Source: an uncultured Sutterella sp.
GTDB lineage: Bacteria > Pseudomonadota > Gammaproteobacteria > Burkholderiales > Burkholderiaceae_F
NCBI GenBank assembly: GCA_934249275.1
Contig: CAKQKT010000052.1
Coordinates: forward strand, 1-13,813
Length of the DNA stretch: 13,813 nt
Reading direction: 5' to 3'
Below, piece by piece: positions 6,276 to 13,684 of this stretch; the stretch's first letter is position 1, and every line of letters starts with the position of its first letter. The notes under the pieces are model-generated. The model was not told where the DNA came from and made no database searches. It saw only the letters and a list, made by a program, of their open reading frames with translations. The position numbers and the translations under genes are program-made.

Positions 6276-7508
6276 ATGGCTCTCGACACCCGGACGCGGA
6301 TAACCCGCGCACGCATCAGGCTCTGCCTGCAAAAGCCGTACCTGTCGTCCGCCCTGATGCGCTTTCCGCTTATTCAGGCCGACGACGCCGTTCCGACGCT
6401 TTCGACGGACGGCTATCACATCTATTGGAATGAGGACTTCGTGAGCAGACTCACGGACGCCGAGATTCGCGGCGTTCTCGTGCACGAGCTCATGCATGTG
6501 CTCACGCAAAGCGTGAAGCGCCGGCAGGACCGCGATCCAACGGTCTGGAACATGGCGACCGACTACGCGATCAATCTCGTGCTCGTCGACTTCGGCTTCA
6601 GCATTCCCGCGGGCGGCCTCATCAACTTCGATTATGCGGGATTGAGCGCCGAGGAGATCTACGACCGGCTCATGAAAAAGCTTGAGCCCAATCCGGATTG
6701 GGAAACTGCCGGCAAGAGAAGCAGCCGGGCGTCCGGCACCAAGGCAGACAATCCTGCGGGCACCGTGCCCGATCCAGGCACGGACCTGCTCGATCCGGAC
6801 AGCATCGAAGTCCGCCGCACGGCCGCGCTCCAAGGCATCGGCATGCCCGACGCCGAGCAGATTGAAGAGGCGGCCGTCGGAGAATTGCGCGAGCTCATGC
6901 AGGGTCTCAAGGCCGCGAACGGCGTCCCCGAGAGCATCAAGGATATTTTGGAAGCCTCAACGGAGCCCATCATCGACTGGAGAACGCTGCTGGCCGACTG
7001 GATGTACGACCGAATCCGGGACGACTGGAGCGCCTGGCCGCCCTCGAAAAAGCACATCGCCCGCGGCTTTTTCCTGCCGAGCGTAGGCGCTCCGGCGCCC
7101 ATTCGGCTCGTGATGCTCATCGACACCTCGTCCTCGGTCTCGGACGAATTCCTTCAGCAGATCTTCGGCGAGATCCGAGAGTTTCGCGAGACCTTCCCGT
7201 CCGCCTTCGTGATCGTGCAGGCCGACGATTGCATTCGGCGCATTGACGAGTACGAAGCGTACGACGACTTCAACTTCTCGAGGGTGGAGGTCGAGGGACG
7301 CGGCGGAACGAGCTTTACGCCCGCTTATGAGTGGATTGAAGATCGCTTTGACATGGAGCCCGTCGCCGTCATCCATGCAACCGACGGCTTCGGCGACTTT
7401 CCGAAGGAATGTCGGCATCCCGTCGTCTTTTTGATTCCGGAAGAGGCCGAAAAATACGATCGCAGGCTGCCGCAGTTCCCGAAATGGGGACAAAAAATCG
7501 TGCTTTGA
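6276..7508 (+). CDS. DUF2201-type putative metallopeptidase with VWA-like domain
   Basis: 410 residues. The N-terminal half has a zinc-peptidase motif HELMH (70-74) inside VLVHELMHVLTQS, followed by WNMATDYAINLVL (91-103), whose Asp96 may be a third ligand; this is the DUF2201 N-terminal arrangement. A charged, Pro/Gly-rich linker follows (about 136-190). The C-terminal half is VWA-like: DTSSSVS (283-289) as the MIDAS DxSxS, GGTSFTP (343-349) and HATDGFGDFP (367-376) as the further metal-site loops. The MoxR stop TGA overlaps the Shine-Dalgarno GAGGA, and the ATG is 10 bp later, so the two are co-translated. By family logic the VWA part docks on the MoxR ring, and the metallopeptidase part would act on or sense a client. 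Proteolytic activity and client are not known. Confidence 0.9.
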   Translation: MALDTRTRITRARIRLCLQKPYLSSALMRFPLIQADDAVPTLSTDGYHIYWNEDFVSRLTDAEIRGVLVHELMHVLTQSVKRRQDRDPTVWNMATDYAINLVLVDFGFSIPAGGLINFDYAGLSAEEIYDRLMKKLEPNPDWETAGKRSSRASGTKADNPAGTVPDPGTDLLDPDSIEVRRTAALQGIGMPDAEQIEEAAVGELRELMQGLKAANGVPESIKDILEASTEPIIDWRTLLADWMYDRIRDDWSAWPPSKKHIARGFFLPSVGAPAPIRLVMLIDTSSSVSDEFLQQIFGEIREFRETFPSAFVIVQADDCIRRIDEYEAYDDFNFSRVEVEGRGGTSFTPAYEWIEDRFDMEPVAVIHATDGFGDFPKECRHPVVFLIPEEAEKYDRRLPQFPKWGQKIVL

Positions 7509-7619
7509 CGAGGCATTCGATCGAGGCCGTTCGGTCCGGCTTCGCATGCGCTAGACTTTTTGTCCGGCGGCCCGGTCTTCTCCGATGAGGCCGCCGTCAA
7601 TCATTCACTGAGTTTCGAC

Positions 7620-8570
7620 ATGCTTGTACCGCCGCTCTCCTCCGAAAGCCGGATCCGCAACGATGCGCCGATCCCGGCCAGGCTCATGCAGATTTCCGCC
7701 ATTCTGCAGAAGTCGCTGCCGCCCGCCGATCACGCGTTTGCACTTCGCGCGGCGCTCGAAGCCCATGCCATGGGCGCGGACGAAGCCGCGATTGCGGCAA
7801 CGGCAGCCGCCTGCGGACTTGACCGGGCGGGCGACGACATTGAGCCGCTCCTTACGCTTGACGAGCTCGCCGCCGCATCCCGCATCTCGATCGGGCTCAT
7901 CGACGTGAGAGCCGCCGGCATTCCTTCGGAAGCCGTGGCCGACGGGCTTCTGGCGATTGCCCGCGTTCGCATTCGCGAGCTGCTTGAAAATGCTCGAATC
8001 AACGGCGGTCCGGACGACGCCGCACTTGAAGCGCCCGACGAATACGTGGAGCCTTTTCATCAGCTGCTTCTCGCCGCCGGACAAAGGCCCGGCGCGGAAG
8101 AGCTAAGAGATTCACTTCGCACCTGGATCGCCATGCTCGAGATCGAGCCCGAGTGGATGCAGAACGAGCGGCCGGCCTACTGGGTGATCGGGCGGCCGGG
8201 CGACCGGACTCTGGAAATGCTCGCCGACATCTTCCGACGCCTGGGCTTTTCCTTCGGCAAGATGCCCGACGAAAAGGGACCCGCAGGCCTCAAGCCCGTG
8301 CAGGGGCATCATGTGCTCACCGTGAGTGCGCCGATCTCCAAGGCCGCCTTTCTCGGGCGCCTCATGACAAGCATTGCGGCGCATTATCCCGACATTTTTG
8401 TCCGGCAGATGGATCGCAGCCGGGAAGGACGGCAGCTCATTTGGGAGCGCACAAGAAGCGACATCTGCGAAAAGGGCTTTGCCTTCAAGCGCATCGAGAT
8501 CTTCTCCAATCAAGACGTCGATCCGCTTCCGGCGGTGCTCGATGCGTTCGGCATCAATCCGGCGGCTTGA
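7620..8570 (+). CDS. Uncharacterised protein, third gene of the MoxR cluster
   Basis: 316 residues from ATG 7620. I do not recognise a family. No signal peptide, membrane helix or Cys-rich metal site is visible. The N-terminal 130 residues are helical and Ala-rich; a central part (about 140-180) is acidic; the C-terminal part (about 180-310) is mixed alpha/beta with a conserved-looking stretch around WMQNERPAYWVIGRPGDRT (179-197) and a basic patch RQMDRSREGRQLIWERTRS (262-280). A longer form from TTG 7560 (336 residues) is possible; neither start has a convincing Shine-Dalgarno. It lies 111 bp after the DUF2201 gene on the same strand, and its stop is 16 bp before the shared terminator, so co-transcription with MoxR and the metallopeptidase is likely. 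It may be a substrate or adaptor of that pair (inference). Confidence 0.75.
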   Translation: MLVPPLSSESRIRNDAPIPARLMQISAILQKSLPPADHAFALRAALEAHAMGADEAAIAATAAACGLDRAGDDIEPLLTLDELAAASRISIGLIDVRAAGIPSEAVADGLLAIARVRIRELLENARINGGPDDAALEAPDEYVEPFHQLLLAAGQRPGAEELRDSLRTWIAMLEIEPEWMQNERPAYWVIGRPGDRTLEMLADIFRRLGFSFGKMPDEKGPAGLKPVQGHHVLTVSAPISKAAFLGRLMTSIAAHYPDIFVRQMDRSREGRQLIWERTRSDICEKGFAFKRIEIFSNQDVDPLPAVLDAFGINPAA

Positions 8571-8585
8571 CAAGGCTTCATAAGA

Positions 8586-8618
8586 AAAAAGGCGGCAGTC
8601 CGAAGGCGCCGCCTTTTT
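8586..8618. terminator. Bidirectional terminator between MoxR and metal-efflux clusters
   Basis: AAAAAGGCGGC (8586-8596) and GCCGCCTTTTT (8608-8618) are perfect inverted copies around an 11-nt loop. Both strands give a GC stem followed by a U-run, so it can end the rightward MoxR transcript and the leftward P-ATPase transcript. Confidence 0.88.
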
Positions 8619-8651
8619 CCATTTTGATGACCGGACGAAGCGTCTGCGTCC

Positions 8652-9044
8652 TCATGCCTTGCCGGCAGGCTTTTCCTCAGTGGAAATCTCACGGGACGGT
8701 TCGGACGGCGCTTCGTCGGCTGCTTGAGCCTGCGAAGCGTTCTGCCTGGCCATCTCGCGAGCGCCCCAGACGTCAAGCCCCTCCTTCACCGAAGCCCAGA
8801 GCCCCTCAAGGCGGGCGAGCCAGCCGTCGATGCGGCCGGCAAGCGCCTTGAGAAAGGCCTTCAGGTCTTCAGGCGAAATGATGAGGATGAGGGCAAACGC
8901 CACCGCCGCGAGCACGATGCCGTAGAAGAAGAGCGCGGCCACGGCGACAAGCGCGGAGACGGCCAGCACCGTGACGAGCACGGCGAGGAGAATCTTCAGA
9001 ATCTTGGTCGCAATGGAATCGTTCTTCATAGGCATGTGTGGCAT
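8652..9044 (-). CDS. Small membrane protein, last gene of the metal-efflux operon
   Basis: 130 residues. A long hydrophobic region (about 15-57) forms two close membrane helices around FFYG (39-42). An amphipathic helix follows (about 58-95, with W75, W83 and W93), then a polar, Gln/Glu/Pro-rich, probably disordered tail (about 96-130). No catalytic motif and no family I can name. It starts 21 bp after the HMA-like gene on the same strand and ends 34 bp before the terminator, so it is the last gene of the operon. Start is uncertain: ATGs at 9044, 9035 and 9029 are all in frame and none has a good Shine-Dalgarno; 9029 (125 residues, MKNDS) would look like a usual N-terminus. It may be an accessory subunit of the P-ATPase system (inference from position only). 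Confidence 0.75.
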   Translation of the reverse strand: MPHMPMKNDSIATKILKILLAVLVTVLAVSALVAVAALFFYGIVLAAVAFALILIISPEDLKAFLKALAGRIDGWLARLEGLWASVKEGLDVWGAREMARQNASQAQAADEAPSEPSREISTEEKPAGKA

Positions 9045-9065
9045 ACGGTGGATGATGCCTTCATT

Positions 9066-9638
9066 TTAGAGGACGCGGCGGTGCTGCTGCAGGTGAAGGA
9101 CGAGAAGCGCCATGAAGGCCGCACCCGCCCAAAGATGCAGGCCCGCCTGCTTCACGCCGAGCGCGCCGACGGAGAGCGCCAGAGCGCCCAGCATCGTGCG
9201 GTTCTGCAGCATGCGGGCGGCACGCTTCGGGCTGCGCTTCGCTGTGGCGGGCATGAGCACGCGGGCGGCGCTCCCGAAGGCGGCGACGCCGGCAGCTTCA
9301 ACCTTGCCGGCCGCACGGGCGACGCACCCGCAGGGCTTCGCCGAAGAAGCCTCAGCCTCCTCGGACCCGGCGCATTCCTCTTCGCCGGAGCCGAAGAAGA
9401 AGGCGGCACAGCCTTCGACGGTTGCGAGGAGATCCTCGGCCGTCGTTTCGTCCTCGTTCCAGGTGATGAGGAGCGACCCCACGCGCGGATTGACCGTTGC
9501 GCCGGTCACGCCCGGAATGGTTTCGAGCATCCCGCAAACCTCTTTGCAGGACTCGGCGTCGAGCCTGTAGAGCATGGGATGACGAAGACGGGCGCGGCCC
9601 GGAAGCAGGCTTCTCACGCAGTCGCGAATATCAGCCAT
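9066..9638 (-). CDS. HMA-like domain protein with C-terminal membrane anchor
   Basis: 190 residues. Residues about 10-75 resemble an HMA-type ferredoxin fold: LLPGRARLRHP, IPGVTGATVNPRVGSLLITWNED (41-63). It lacks the CxxC metal site of classic HMA domains, having instead C31-x3-C35 in the following helix. A linker (77-107) is rich in Cys and Glu (C77, C89, C103, C105 and an EEE run), which could bind metal. Two short hydrophobic segments follow (about 148-163 and 168-184). The ATPase has a homologous PRTGS segment near its N-terminus, so the two HMA-like modules may pair or exchange metal (inference). ATG 9638 is preceded by AAGGAG, which overlaps the ATPase stop codon; the frame runs further upstream but without support. 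Called HMA2-like by family knowledge. Confidence 0.82.
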   Translation of the reverse strand: MADIRDCVRSLLPGRARLRHPMLYRLDAESCKEVCGMLETIPGVTGATVNPRVGSLLITWNEDETTAEDLLATVEGCAAFFFGSGEEECAGSEEAEASSAKPCGCVARAAGKVEAAGVAAFGSAARVLMPATAKRSPKRAARMLQNRTMLGALALSVGALGVKQAGLHLWAGAAFMALLVLHLQQHRRVL

Positions 9639-9648
9639 AGTTTTCTCC

Positions 9649-12168
9649 TTATGCAACGCCAGCGGCTTCGAGCGCGGTGACGGCGACGCGCGGTGCGCCG
9701 GCTGTCGGCGCATCATTGCCGCGAATCACGCCGCCGAGACGGTTGAACATGTCGGCCACGTCCTTCTGAAGCTCGGCCGCATAACGGGTTTCGCCGTCGT
9801 AGTGGCCGAGTTCGGGGCGCATGGCGTTGAGGCAGACGCCGATCGTCGTGGCGTTGTGCAGGAGCGCCGAGACCGCCGGCATCAGAATGCCGGTGAGGCC
9901 GCCCGCAAGGAACGCCGAATTGAGACCGACGGAGATGCAGACGTTCTGGCGAATGCGCCTCATCGTGGCTTCGCCCATGTCGAGCGCAACGAGCAGGTAC
10001 TTGAGCGACGGCGCCATGATGACGTCCGCCACTTCCTGCGCAATGTCCGTGCCGTCGCGCATCGTCACGCCGACGTCCGCGGCGCTCAGCGCCGGGCTGT
10101 CGTTGATGCCGTCGCCGATCATCAGCACCCTGGCGCCGGCGTCCTTGAGACGCTGGACCTCCTCGGCCTTGTCGGACGGAAGCACCTGCGCGCGGTAGGC
10201 ATCGATGCCGAGACGCGCGGCCACGGCCGCAGCCGTGCGATCGTCGTCGCCCGTGAGCATGACGACCTTCTTGCCGCGGGCATGAAGCGCGTCGATGACT
10301 TCGGCGGCCTCCTCTCGGATCGGGTCCTCGATGCCGAGCACGCCGATGAGGCGGCCCGAAAGCGCAACGTAGAGCACGGTCTTGCCTTCGGCGGCAAGAC
10401 GCTCGACATGCGGAACGGCTTCGCTGCAGCTGACGCCCTCGTCGTCCTCAATGAAGTGGCGGGAGCCCAGAAGCACGGTTTCGCCGTTGACCGCAGAGCA
10501 GATGCCGTGGGCCACGACGTACTTGACCTCGGCGTCGTGCTGCTCGTCGTGGTGATGAAGCCCCCTCTCCTCGGCCGCACGCACGATGGCGCGGGAAACC
10601 GGATGCGGGAAGTGTTCCTCAAGACAGGCGGAAAGCGTGAGAAGCTCGTCCTCGGACATGTCTTCGCGAAGGGAGACAACGTCGGAGAGGCACGGCGTCG
10701 CGTTGGTGAGCGTGCCCGTCTTGTCGAAGACGACGGTGTCGACTTCGGCCAGGGCTTCGAGATAGCGGCCGCCCTTGACGACCACGCCGCGGGCCGTGCC
10801 TTCCTTCATGGAGGAAAGGATCGCGAGCGGGGTCGCGAGGCGCAGGGCGCAGCTGTAGTCGACGAGAAGCACGGAGGCCGTGCGGGTCAAATCGCGCGTC
10901 ACGAACCAAACGATGGCGGCAAGCGCAAAGTTGAAGGGCACGATCGCATCGGCGAACTTGAGCGCCTTGCTCTCGATGCCGGCCTTCACCTTCTCGCTTT
11001 CCTCAACGAAGCTGATGATCTGCGAGAGGCGCGTGCCGTCGCCGATGCCCGTCGGACGAATGCCGATCTCGCCGCTTTCGACGACGGTGCCTGCAAAGAC
11101 CGAGCCGCCCGCCGTGCGATGCACGGCCAGGGGCTCGCCCGTCATGGCGGTCTGATTGACGGCGGCTTCGCCGTCGGCAACGACGCCGTCAACGGGGATC
11201 ACGCTGCCGGAGCGCACGACGATGACGTCCTCGGGCGTCACATCGGTCAAGGGCTTCTGGCGAAGCTCTTCGCCTTCGCGAACCCAGACGACGTCGCACT
11301 TGACCGAGAGCTGTTCGGCAAGCGACGCCATCGACTTCTTGCGCGCATAGTTCTCGAGCATTTCGCCCATGCCGAGAAGGAGGACGAGAAGGCCTGCGGT
11401 CTTGAAGTCGCGGCGAAGGAGCGAGACGATCAGCGCGGAGGCGTCAAGTACGGCAACGTTGAGATGCCCCTTGAAGAGCTCGGAAAAGCCCTCGCGAATG
11501 ATCGGCACGGCGCCGAGGAACGCGTTCGCCGCATTGGCGATGAAGGGCAGAACCGGACGCAGGAAGACATAGCGCGCGAGCGGACCGAAGTCGAGCTCGG
11601 CGTCGTCCGCCTTGTAGTTGTTCGCCTGCAGCGCGCCGTCGGCAGCGGCCGCCTTCGGAGCGGCCAGCGCGGGCGCGACGCGCGAAATCAGGCCGTTCAT
11701 GCTTTCCCCGGCAAAGCCCAGAAAGCGCATGACCGGATAGAGCACGTCCGAGAGGATCGGCATGTTGGCCGCACCGGAATGCACGGCCTTCGAGACGCCG
11801 CGCACCAGACGGTTTTCGGAAAGCACCTCGATCGCCTGCGCGGCGCGCGTGGGCACGACGCGGCGAACGACCTCGTCGGGCGAGAGCACGACGGGTCGGC
11901 GGGGTGCGGAAACAAACGCCGCGCGTTCGGCGCGGCGGATCGGCGGATTGACGGCAAGTCCGGCGAGATATTCGGCCAGCGAGGTCCTGGCTTCGGCCGT
12001 GTCGTAGGTCACGATCACGGAGCCCGTTCTCGGGTTGGCGGAGACGCCCGTAATGCCGGCAATGCCGGAGATCTGTTCGGCAATGAGCGCAGCGGAGGCG
12101 TGCGAAAGCGCTTCCTTCGTACGCCAGCGCTGGCGGTTGCCGACTTCATGTACAAGATGAAAAAGCAT
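9649..12168 (-). CDS. CtpC-like heavy-metal P-type ATPase with non-CPC (DYSC) motif
   Basis: 839 residues from ATG 12168. The N-terminal HMA-like domain (1-75) is without cysteines but has PRTGSVIVTY (46-55), like the N-terminus of mycobacterial CtpC. Actuator motif TGEP is at 343-346; the phosphorylation site DKTGT at 482-486; the HP motif of the N-domain (HFPHP) at 519-523; the hinge GDGINDSPA at 685-693. The membrane metal motif, usually CPC in this class, reads DYSCALRLATP (437-447): one Cys preceded by Tyr-Ser. A His-rich insert HHHDEQH (538-544) is in the N-domain. It should export or move a transition metal across the inner membrane using ATP; which metal cannot be read from the motif. 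A TTG at 12186 would add six residues, but MLFHLVHE fits the family start better. It lies 37 bp after the PacL-like gene. Confidence 0.93.
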   Translation of the reverse strand: MLFHLVHEVGNRQRWRTKEALSHASAALIAEQISGIAGITGVSANPRTGSVIVTYDTAEARTSLAEYLAGLAVNPPIRRAERAAFVSAPRRPVVLSPDEVVRRVVPTRAAQAIEVLSENRLVRGVSKAVHSGAANMPILSDVLYPVMRFLGFAGESMNGLISRVAPALAAPKAAAADGALQANNYKADDAELDFGPLARYVFLRPVLPFIANAANAFLGAVPIIREGFSELFKGHLNVAVLDASALIVSLLRRDFKTAGLLVLLLGMGEMLENYARKKSMASLAEQLSVKCDVVWVREGEELRQKPLTDVTPEDVIVVRSGSVIPVDGVVADGEAAVNQTAMTGEPLAVHRTAGGSVFAGTVVESGEIGIRPTGIGDGTRLSQIISFVEESEKVKAGIESKALKFADAIVPFNFALAAIVWFVTRDLTRTASVLLVDYSCALRLATPLAILSSMKEGTARGVVVKGGRYLEALAEVDTVVFDKTGTLTNATPCLSDVVSLREDMSEDELLTLSACLEEHFPHPVSRAIVRAAEERGLHHHDEQHDAEVKYVVAHGICSAVNGETVLLGSRHFIEDDEGVSCSEAVPHVERLAAEGKTVLYVALSGRLIGVLGIEDPIREEAAEVIDALHARGKKVVMLTGDDDRTAAAVAARLGIDAYRAQVLPSDKAEEVQRLKDAGARVLMIGDGINDSPALSAADVGVTMRDGTDIAQEVADVIMAPSLKYLLVALDMGEATMRRIRQNVCISVGLNSAFLAGGLTGILMPAVSALLHNATTIGVCLNAMRPELGHYDGETRYAAELQKDVADMFNRLGGVIRGNDAPTAGAPRVAVTALEAAGVA

Positions 12169-12205
12169 AGGCTTGTGCCTATTCAATCAAGCCGGCGGGA
12201 ACGGA

Positions 12206-12496
12206 TCAGGCGGCAGCTTCGGCCGTCTTTTCTTCGAGCTTGGCGGCAGCGGCCTCTTCGGCGCGGGCCTTCTTTTCCTGGGACTTCACCTGGGCTTCGG
12301 CGACGGCGTCGGCGATGTCTTCCTTGGCGCTTTCAACGGCAGAAAGAGCCTTTTCCTTGATGTCGATGCCGGCGGAAAGGAGATCCGTGGCGAGGGGCTT
12401 GACGTCGAGCTTGCCGCGGGTCACGGCAACGGCGCCGAGAGCGCCGAGAACAACACCGCCGAGGAAAAAGAGACCGTACTTCGTCGTTTCATTCAT
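12206..12496 (-). CDS. Small one-helix coiled-coil protein, PacL-like partner of the P-ATPase
   Basis: 96 residues. One N-terminal membrane helix (about 7-26, with GG and GxxxG-like small residues), then GKLDVKPLATDLLSAGIDIK (28-47) and a long Ala/Glu/Lys-rich helix (48-96) with coiled-coil character. Position and shape match PacL (DUF1490) proteins, which precede P-ATPase genes such as ctpC in mycobacteria and gather the pump in membrane clusters. Unlike PacL1 there is no Asp/His metal motif at the C-terminus. It could also belong to a DUF6110- or YtxH-like group of small membrane proteins. CGGAGA lies 9 nt before ATG 12496, so this is the first gene of the operon. The partner role is inferred from context, not from strong sequence identity. 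Confidence 0.8.
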   Translation of the reverse strand: MNETTKYGLFFLGGVVLGALGAVAVTRGKLDVKPLATDLLSAGIDIKEKALSAVESAKEDIADAVAEAQVKSQEKKARAEEAAAAKLEEKTAEAAA

Positions 12497-12621
12497 TTTT
12501 GTTTTCTCCGCACGCCTTCATGGGAAATTGAAACGGCCTCCGGCGTGCAGGCCGGCCGTCAAATCGTGTGCGTGTGCAGGCAGGATCATCCGGAATCGAA
12601 ATGCGCCGCACGACCCTGCGC

Positions 12622-12656
12622 ATTGTATATGCGAACGGTTCTCATTGCCATTGCAA
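12622..12656 (-). promoter_or_regulatory. Candidate promoter and operator of the metal-efflux operon
   Basis: On the minus strand TACAAT (12627-12622) is a good -10. At the -35 place lies TGGCAA (weak) inside TTGCAATGGCAATGAGAACC (12656-12637). This segment holds two direct GCAATG hexamers and a TTGC-4-GCAA dyad (12645-12656), and it resembles the hexamer arrays of Fur-family sites. The layout suggests a regulator competing with RNA polymerase, plausible for a metal-responsive operon, but the regulator cannot be named. Confidence 0.35.
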
Positions 12657-12772
12657 GGATTCATTTTTTTATTGATTCATCGCCTTAAATCAACAAAAAA
12701 CTCTTCTCTTGCAATTGCTTCGTTCACGAGGCCATTATCGCCGCCTTTTAAAGGTCCGAGCTTCATCTAGGT

Positions 12773-12812
12773 AAAAAAAAGCACGAAAGGCCGTCGAGAA
12801 GACCTTTCGTGC
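12773..12812 (-). terminator. Intrinsic terminator of the DUF4357 gene
   Basis: Perfect 10-bp stem GCACGAAAGG (12781-12790) and CCTTTCGTGC (12803-12812) with a 12-nt loop. On the minus strand it is followed by eight Us (12780-12773). It lies 50 bp after the stop codon of the 12863-13684 gene and insulates the metal-efflux operon from it. Confidence 0.9.
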
Positions 12813-12862
12813 CGTTCCTTGGCGTTGCTTTTCAGGCACGTTCGCCTGCGGACTGCGTCCGG

Positions 12863-13684
12863 TCAGCGATGCCTTGCGCCGAGTCTGTCGGCGAGCGTGT
12901 CGCCCTCGCCGGTTTCCCAGGCTGCGGCGCCCGCCGAAGTGCGCATGACGATCGAGGCGGCCTGCACTGGCGAAGCGAGCCTCACGTCTTGAACGAAGGT
13001 CCAGACGCCGTCGCGCTTTTCAAGGTCGCCCGCATCGACGAGGCGCTTGATGGCGTCGCGAAGCGGTGCGATGAGGGAGGGCGTGGCATCAAGGGGCGAG
13101 CAGCGGCTCCCCGCCAGAATGAGAATCCCGCCGCGCAGAAGCCTGGCTCTGGCTTCGGCGCCGCGACCCGTGCAGCAAAGCGCGAGACCGGGAAACGCAC
13201 GGGCGGAGTCTTCGTCATGCGCGCCGGAGCGATCGGCGAGCCAGGCGGGCGCGCCCGGGAGCACGGCCGCGAGAGACGTCCAGGCTTTGGGAAGCGAATC
13301 GCAAGCCTCGTCGGGCTCGATGCCGTCGAGGAACGTCACGCCGCCCGCGGATGCGGCCGCCGCACGCACCGCATCCTCGAGATGCGCTGCGCCCGGGGCG
13401 CCCAGAACCACGACAGACGTGAACGGCGTTCTGCCGTTCTCAGGCAGGCATCCCGCCGCCGCTTCGCGCACCGGCCCCGACACGACGGCCGCCACCACAC
13501 GGCCCGGCATGGCGTCGGGTCCCGTGAACACCGTCACGGCCTCGCGGTCTCCAAGCATCGCCAGCGCCTCGCGCGCGACGTCGTCCGCGCCAAGAATCGA
13601 AACGAAGGCGTCTCCCTCAAAGGCCGTTCGCGCCCCTTCGGGCGTGCCGTTGTGAAGCCAGAGTCTGATGTCGCGCAGTGCCAT
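12863..13684 (-). CDS. DUF4357-domain protein with degenerate GIY-YIG region
   Basis: 273 residues. The C-terminal part matches the DUF4357 pattern: GGILILAGSR (185-194), DGVWTFVQDVRLASPVQAAS (225-244) and AAWETGEGDTLADRL (254-268), comparable to the family's SPSAAA...W...GKTL. The N-terminal start (RDIRLWLHNGTPEGARTA, 4-21) and the order VFTGPD...GRVV...FTSVVVLG...HLEDAVRAAA fit the GIY-YIG nucleases that carry DUF4357, but the GIY and YIG tripeptides read AVT (49-51) and AAV (65-67), and the usual TKAH segment reads GAAH (98-101). It is therefore probably not a nuclease and may bind a nucleic acid or partner. GGGAGG lies 8 nt before ATG 13684. It is a single-gene unit ended by a strong terminator. 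The alignment is from memory; the DUF4357 part is surer than the GIY-YIG part. Confidence 0.8.
   Translation of the reverse strand: MALRDIRLWLHNGTPEGARTAFEGDAFVSILGADDVAREALAMLGDREAVTVFTGPDAMPGRVVAAVVSGPVREAAAGCLPENGRTPFTSVVVLGAPGAAHLEDAVRAAAASAGGVTFLDGIEPDEACDSLPKAWTSLAAVLPGAPAWLADRSGAHDEDSARAFPGLALCCTGRGAEARARLLRGGILILAGSRCSPLDATPSLIAPLRDAIKRLVDAGDLEKRDGVWTFVQDVRLASPVQAASIVMRTSAGAAAWETGEGDTLADRLGARHR

Larger units (their letters stand above)
12497..12862. other. 366-bp intergenic region, no gene seen
   Basis: From 12520 to 12610 is GC-rich leader; 12620-12720 is AT-rich and holds the presumed promoter of the metal-efflux operon; 12773-12812 is the terminator of the DUF4357 gene. No credible reading frame on either strand. 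Confidence 0.6.

Noticed and set aside
8586..8618. Considered as a repeat element or attachment site
   Set aside because: A single perfect inverted repeat with A and T flanks between convergent genes is explained fully as a bidirectional terminator.
9639..9716. Longer start for the HMA-like protein overlapping the ATPase end
   Set aside because: The extra residues are basic and Pro/Ser-rich antisense-like sequence, and the strong AAGGAG before 9638 decides the start.
9802..12360. Long plus-strand open frame (852 codons) opposite the P-ATPase
   Set aside because: It is the antisense shadow of a GC-rich gene: the opposite strand has every P-ATPase motif, while this frame is a low-complexity Arg/His/Asp/Ala-rich string without a recognisable domain or RBS.
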